Positions 62,018-64,000 of a DNA stretch of 64,000 nucleotides are shown here, piece after piece; position 1 is the first letter of the stretch; the number at the start of each line of letters is the position of its first letter. The notes under the pieces were generated by a model. It saw only the letters and a program-made list of their open reading frames with translations. It was not told where the DNA came from and did not search any database. This stretch comes from Falsiroseomonas sp051433165 (GTDB lineage: Bacteria; Pseudomonadota; Alphaproteobacteria; Acetobacterales; Acetobacteraceae). The stretch covers positions 62,001 through 126,000 of the forward strand of contig NZ_JBHMFS010000003.1 of assembly GCF_051433165.1 (NCBI RefSeq), given 5' to 3'. The translations under genes and the position numbers were made by a program.

Positions 62018-63742
62018 ATGCGCCGCCTCGGCTCGTTCCTGCGTGATGCCTGGGCGCTGACCCGCCCCTACTGGACCAGTGAGGAAAAGGGCCGCGCCCG
62101 GCTGCTGCTGGCGGCGGTGGTGGTGCTGAACCTGTCGCTGGTCGGCATGACGGTGGTGCTGACCTACTGGCAGCGCGCCTTCTACAACGCGCTGGAAGCG
62201 AAGGACGCCGGCACCTTCTGGTCGCTGATCTTCCTGGGTGGGGAGGCAGAGGGGACCTGGTTTCCCGGCTTCGCCGTGCTGGCGGCCGCCTATATCCTGA
62301 TCGCGGTCTATCAGCTTTACCTCAAGCAGGCCTTGCAGATCCGCTGGCGGCGCTGGCTGACCGGGCGCTACCTGGATGAATGGCTGGCCGAGCGCGCCTA
62401 TTACCGCATCGCCCTGACCGACCCCCAGACGGATAACCCGGACCAGCGCGTGGCCGATGATCTGCGGTTGTTCGTGGATGACACGCTGACACTCGGCCTC
62501 GGGCTGATGTCGAGCGTGGTGACGCTGTTCTCCTTCATCTTCGTGCTGTGGTCGCTGTCGGGTCCGCTGGAGGTCTTCGGCGTTTCGATCCCCGGTTACA
62601 TGGTGTGGGTAGCGATCATCTATTCCGTGGTTGGCACCTGGCTGGCGCATCTGATCGGCCGGCCGCTGATCCGGCTGAACTTCCTGCAGCAACGCGTGGA
62701 GGCGGATTTCCGCTACGCCCTGGTGCGGCTGCGCGACAATGTGGAAGGCGTGGCGCTGCATAATGGGGAGGCGGATGAGAAGCGCGGCCTGCTGGCGCGC
62801 TTCCATGCGCTGACCACGAATTGGTGGGCGATCATGACCGCGACCAAGCGGCTGACCTTCTTCACCGCGGGCTATTCGCAGGTGGCCAGCATCTTCCCCA
62901 TCGTGGTCGCGGCGCCGGCCTATTTCGCCGGCACCATCCCGCTCGGCGGGCTGATCCAGACCGGCAGCGCCTTTGGCCAGGTGCAGGGAGCGCTTTCGTG
63001 GTTTGTGGAAAGCTATGCGCGGCTGACCGAATGGCGGGCGACGGTGGAACGCCTGACCGGCTTCCAGCTTGCCATCGCCATCGCGCGCGCCACCACCACC
63101 GGGCCGCAGCCGGTGGCGGGGGATGGCCAGGCAGTGACGATGGCGGGTGTCACGCTCAGCCTGCCGGATGGGCGGGTGCTGGTGCAGGACGCGGCCTTGC
63201 GGCTGGAGAAGGGGGAGGCGGTGCTGATCTCCGGCGCCTCCGGCAGTGGGAAGTCCACGCTGTTCCGGGCGCTGGCGGGCATTTGGCCCTTCGGCGCCGG
63301 GGAGGTGCATATGCCGGCCGGTACGCGCGCGCTGTTCCTGCCGCAGCGGCCCTATCTGCCGCTCGGCACGCTGCGCCGCGCCGTCTGCTACCCGCTGGAT
63401 GCGGCGGGTGTGCCGGATGCGGCGGTGCGCGCGGCGCTGGAGGATGTGGGCTTGGCGCGGTTGCTGGACCGGCTGGATGTGGAGGATGTCTGGGACCGGC
63501 GGCTTTCGGGTGGCGAACAGCAGCGCCTGGCCTTCGCCCGCGCCTTGCTGGTCAAGCCCGACTTCCTGTTCCTGGACGAGGCCACCGCCAGCCTGGACCC
63601 GGCGGCGGAGGCGGCGATGTACCGGCTGGTGACGGAAAAGCTACCGGAGGCGGGCATCCTGTCCATCGCGCATCGCCCGGCGGTGGCGGCGTTCCATGGC
63701 AGGGCGCTGGTGGTGGCGGAGGGGCGGCTGGGGGCGGCTTGA
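62018..63742 (+). CDS. ABC transporter fused permease/ATPase, SbmA/BacA/YddA type
   Basis: A 574-aa ABC_membrane_2 plus ATPase. N-terminal FLRDAWALTRPYWTSEEKGR and the membrane domain (about 1-345, with NPDQRVADDLRLFVDDTLTL, the family's EAA-like block) precede the ATPase (about 375-570): Walker A ISGASGSGKSTLF, signature RLSGGEQQRLAFARAL, Walker B FLFLDEATASLD, switch His in LSIAHRP. This is the YddA/ABCD-like group that handles peptides or long fatty acids. Follows the DUF1499 gene. Confidence 0.92.
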   Translation: MRRLGSFLRDAWALTRPYWTSEEKGRARLLLAAVVVLNLSLVGMTVVLTYWQRAFYNALEAKDAGTFWSLIFLGGEAEGTWFPGFAVLAAAYILIAVYQLYLKQALQIRWRRWLTGRYLDEWLAERAYYRIALTDPQTDNPDQRVADDLRLFVDDTLTLGLGLMSSVVTLFSFIFVLWSLSGPLEVFGVSIPGYMVWVAIIYSVVGTWLAHLIGRPLIRLNFLQQRVEADFRYALVRLRDNVEGVALHNGEADEKRGLLARFHALTTNWWAIMTATKRLTFFTAGYSQVASIFPIVVAAPAYFAGTIPLGGLIQTGSAFGQVQGALSWFVESYARLTEWRATVERLTGFQLAIAIARATTTGPQPVAGDGQAVTMAGVTLSLPDGRVLVQDAALRLEKGEAVLISGASGSGKSTLFRALAGIWPFGAGEVHMPAGTRALFLPQRPYLPLGTLRRAVCYPLDAAGVPDAAVRAALEDVGLARLLDRLDVEDVWDRRLSGGEQQRLAFARALLVKPDFLFLDEATASLDPAAEAAMYRLVTEKLPEAGILSIAHRPAVAAFHGRALVVAEGRLGAA

Positions 63743-63748
63743 GGCGCC

Positions 63749-64000
63749 TCAACTCAGCGCATTGACCAGCCACAGGCTGAGCGCCGGAAACGCCACCAGC
63801 AGGCCGAGGCGCACCAGGTCCATCGCCAGGAAGGGCATGACACCGGCATAGATCCGCGCCATCGGCACGTCCTTCGCCAGGCCGGAGACAACGAAGACGT
63901 TCAGCCCGATCGGTGGCGCGGTCAGCCCGATGCCGACCACCACCAGCACCAATATGCCGAACCAGATCGCGGTCTCCTCCGTCGTCAGGCCGAAATCCAG
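63749..64000 (-). CDS. TRAP transporter large permease subunit, C-terminal part (DctM-type; cut by window edge)
   Basis: The frame is open to the right edge and ends at 63749. The visible 83 residues include GLTTEETAIWFGILVLV, IGLTAPPIGLNVFVVSGLAK (strong DctM block 'L-x-P-P-x-G-L-N-x-F-V') and VPMARIYAGVMPFLAMDLVR. This is the C-terminal end of a DctM/TRAP-T large subunit. Its receptor and small subunit lie outside the window. Confidence 0.9.
   Translation of the reverse strand: MDFGLTTEETAIWFGILVLVVVGIGLTAPPIGLNVFVVSGLAKDVPMARIYAGVMPFLAMDLVRLGLLVAFPALSLWLVNALS

Overview
The window is a very GC-rich, gene-dense bacterial chromosome segment. It has short intergenic gaps, many ATGA/GTGA stop-start overlaps, and a large set of periplasmic solute receptors (three Bug/TctC-type, one TRAP-type, one oligopeptide-type, one iron-type). 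Together with PhoX, class Ia RNR, an FeS-type photolyase, the SorAB sulfite dehydrogenase and the pca pathway, this fits an alphaproteobacterium of the Acetobacteraceae (Roseomonas-like). That placement is inference from gene content and protein style; there is no rRNA or tRNA in the window to confirm it.

Layout, left to right. 0-4.4 kb: tail of an unknown gene, nrdB, a SCO1/SenC copper chaperone, a small conserved protein, a methyltransferase with a DUF2007 protein, and a polyprenyl diphosphate synthase. 4.5-12.7 kb: a class III aminotransferase, a cytoplasmic BisC/DMSO-reductase-type molybdoenzyme, a PhoX-like phosphatase, a Bug receptor and a MetE-C-like protein. 12.8-16.9 kb: a peptide-type ABC transporter lacking ATPases, plus a ParDE-type toxin-antitoxin pair. 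16.9-21.3 kb: pyrE, an ELM1-family protein, an msrQ-like haem protein, an AA_synth-family protein and tartrate dehydrogenase. 21.4-27.8 kb: a 79-aa unknown gene bracketed by two Fur-box-like palindromes, a six-PAS hybrid kinase divergent from an OmpR-type regulator, and an MscS channel. 27.9-35 kb: an Asp/Glu racemase, a TRAP receptor, two divergent TauE/SafE permeases, a MITE-like inverted repeat, an iron-type ABC permease/receptor pair without ATPase, and an unrecognised protein behind an AT-rich regulatory region.

35.3-46.3 kb is mostly housekeeping: gltA, a thermonuclease-like protein, CYTH-CHAD plus SixA, an SDR, a DUF6134 protein, an FeS photolyase, a GNAT acetyltransferase, a GGDEF-EAL protein, yebC and two tiny membrane peptides. 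46.4-53.6 kb: two more Bug receptors, a 4,5-dihydroxyphthalate decarboxylase-like protein, a DapA-family aldolase, and tandem sulfite oxidases followed by a c-type cytochrome (SorA/SorB type). 53.9-59 kb: the protocatechuate branch of the beta-ketoadipate pathway (pcaF, a pcaD-pcaC fusion, pcaH, pcaG, pcaB). 59-64 kb: a lone receiver protein, a renalase-like flavoprotein, a PNPOx-like protein, DUF3253 and DUF1499 proteins, an SbmA/YddA-type ABC exporter and the tail of a TRAP large permease.

No CRISPR array, prophage, transposase, tRNA or rRNA was seen. The observations I consider most worth following are the Fur-palindrome-bracketed small gene, the tandem sulfite oxidases in which the first copy has lost its Tat signal, the MITE-like repeat, and the unrecognised 34.3-kb gene with its palindrome-rich leader.
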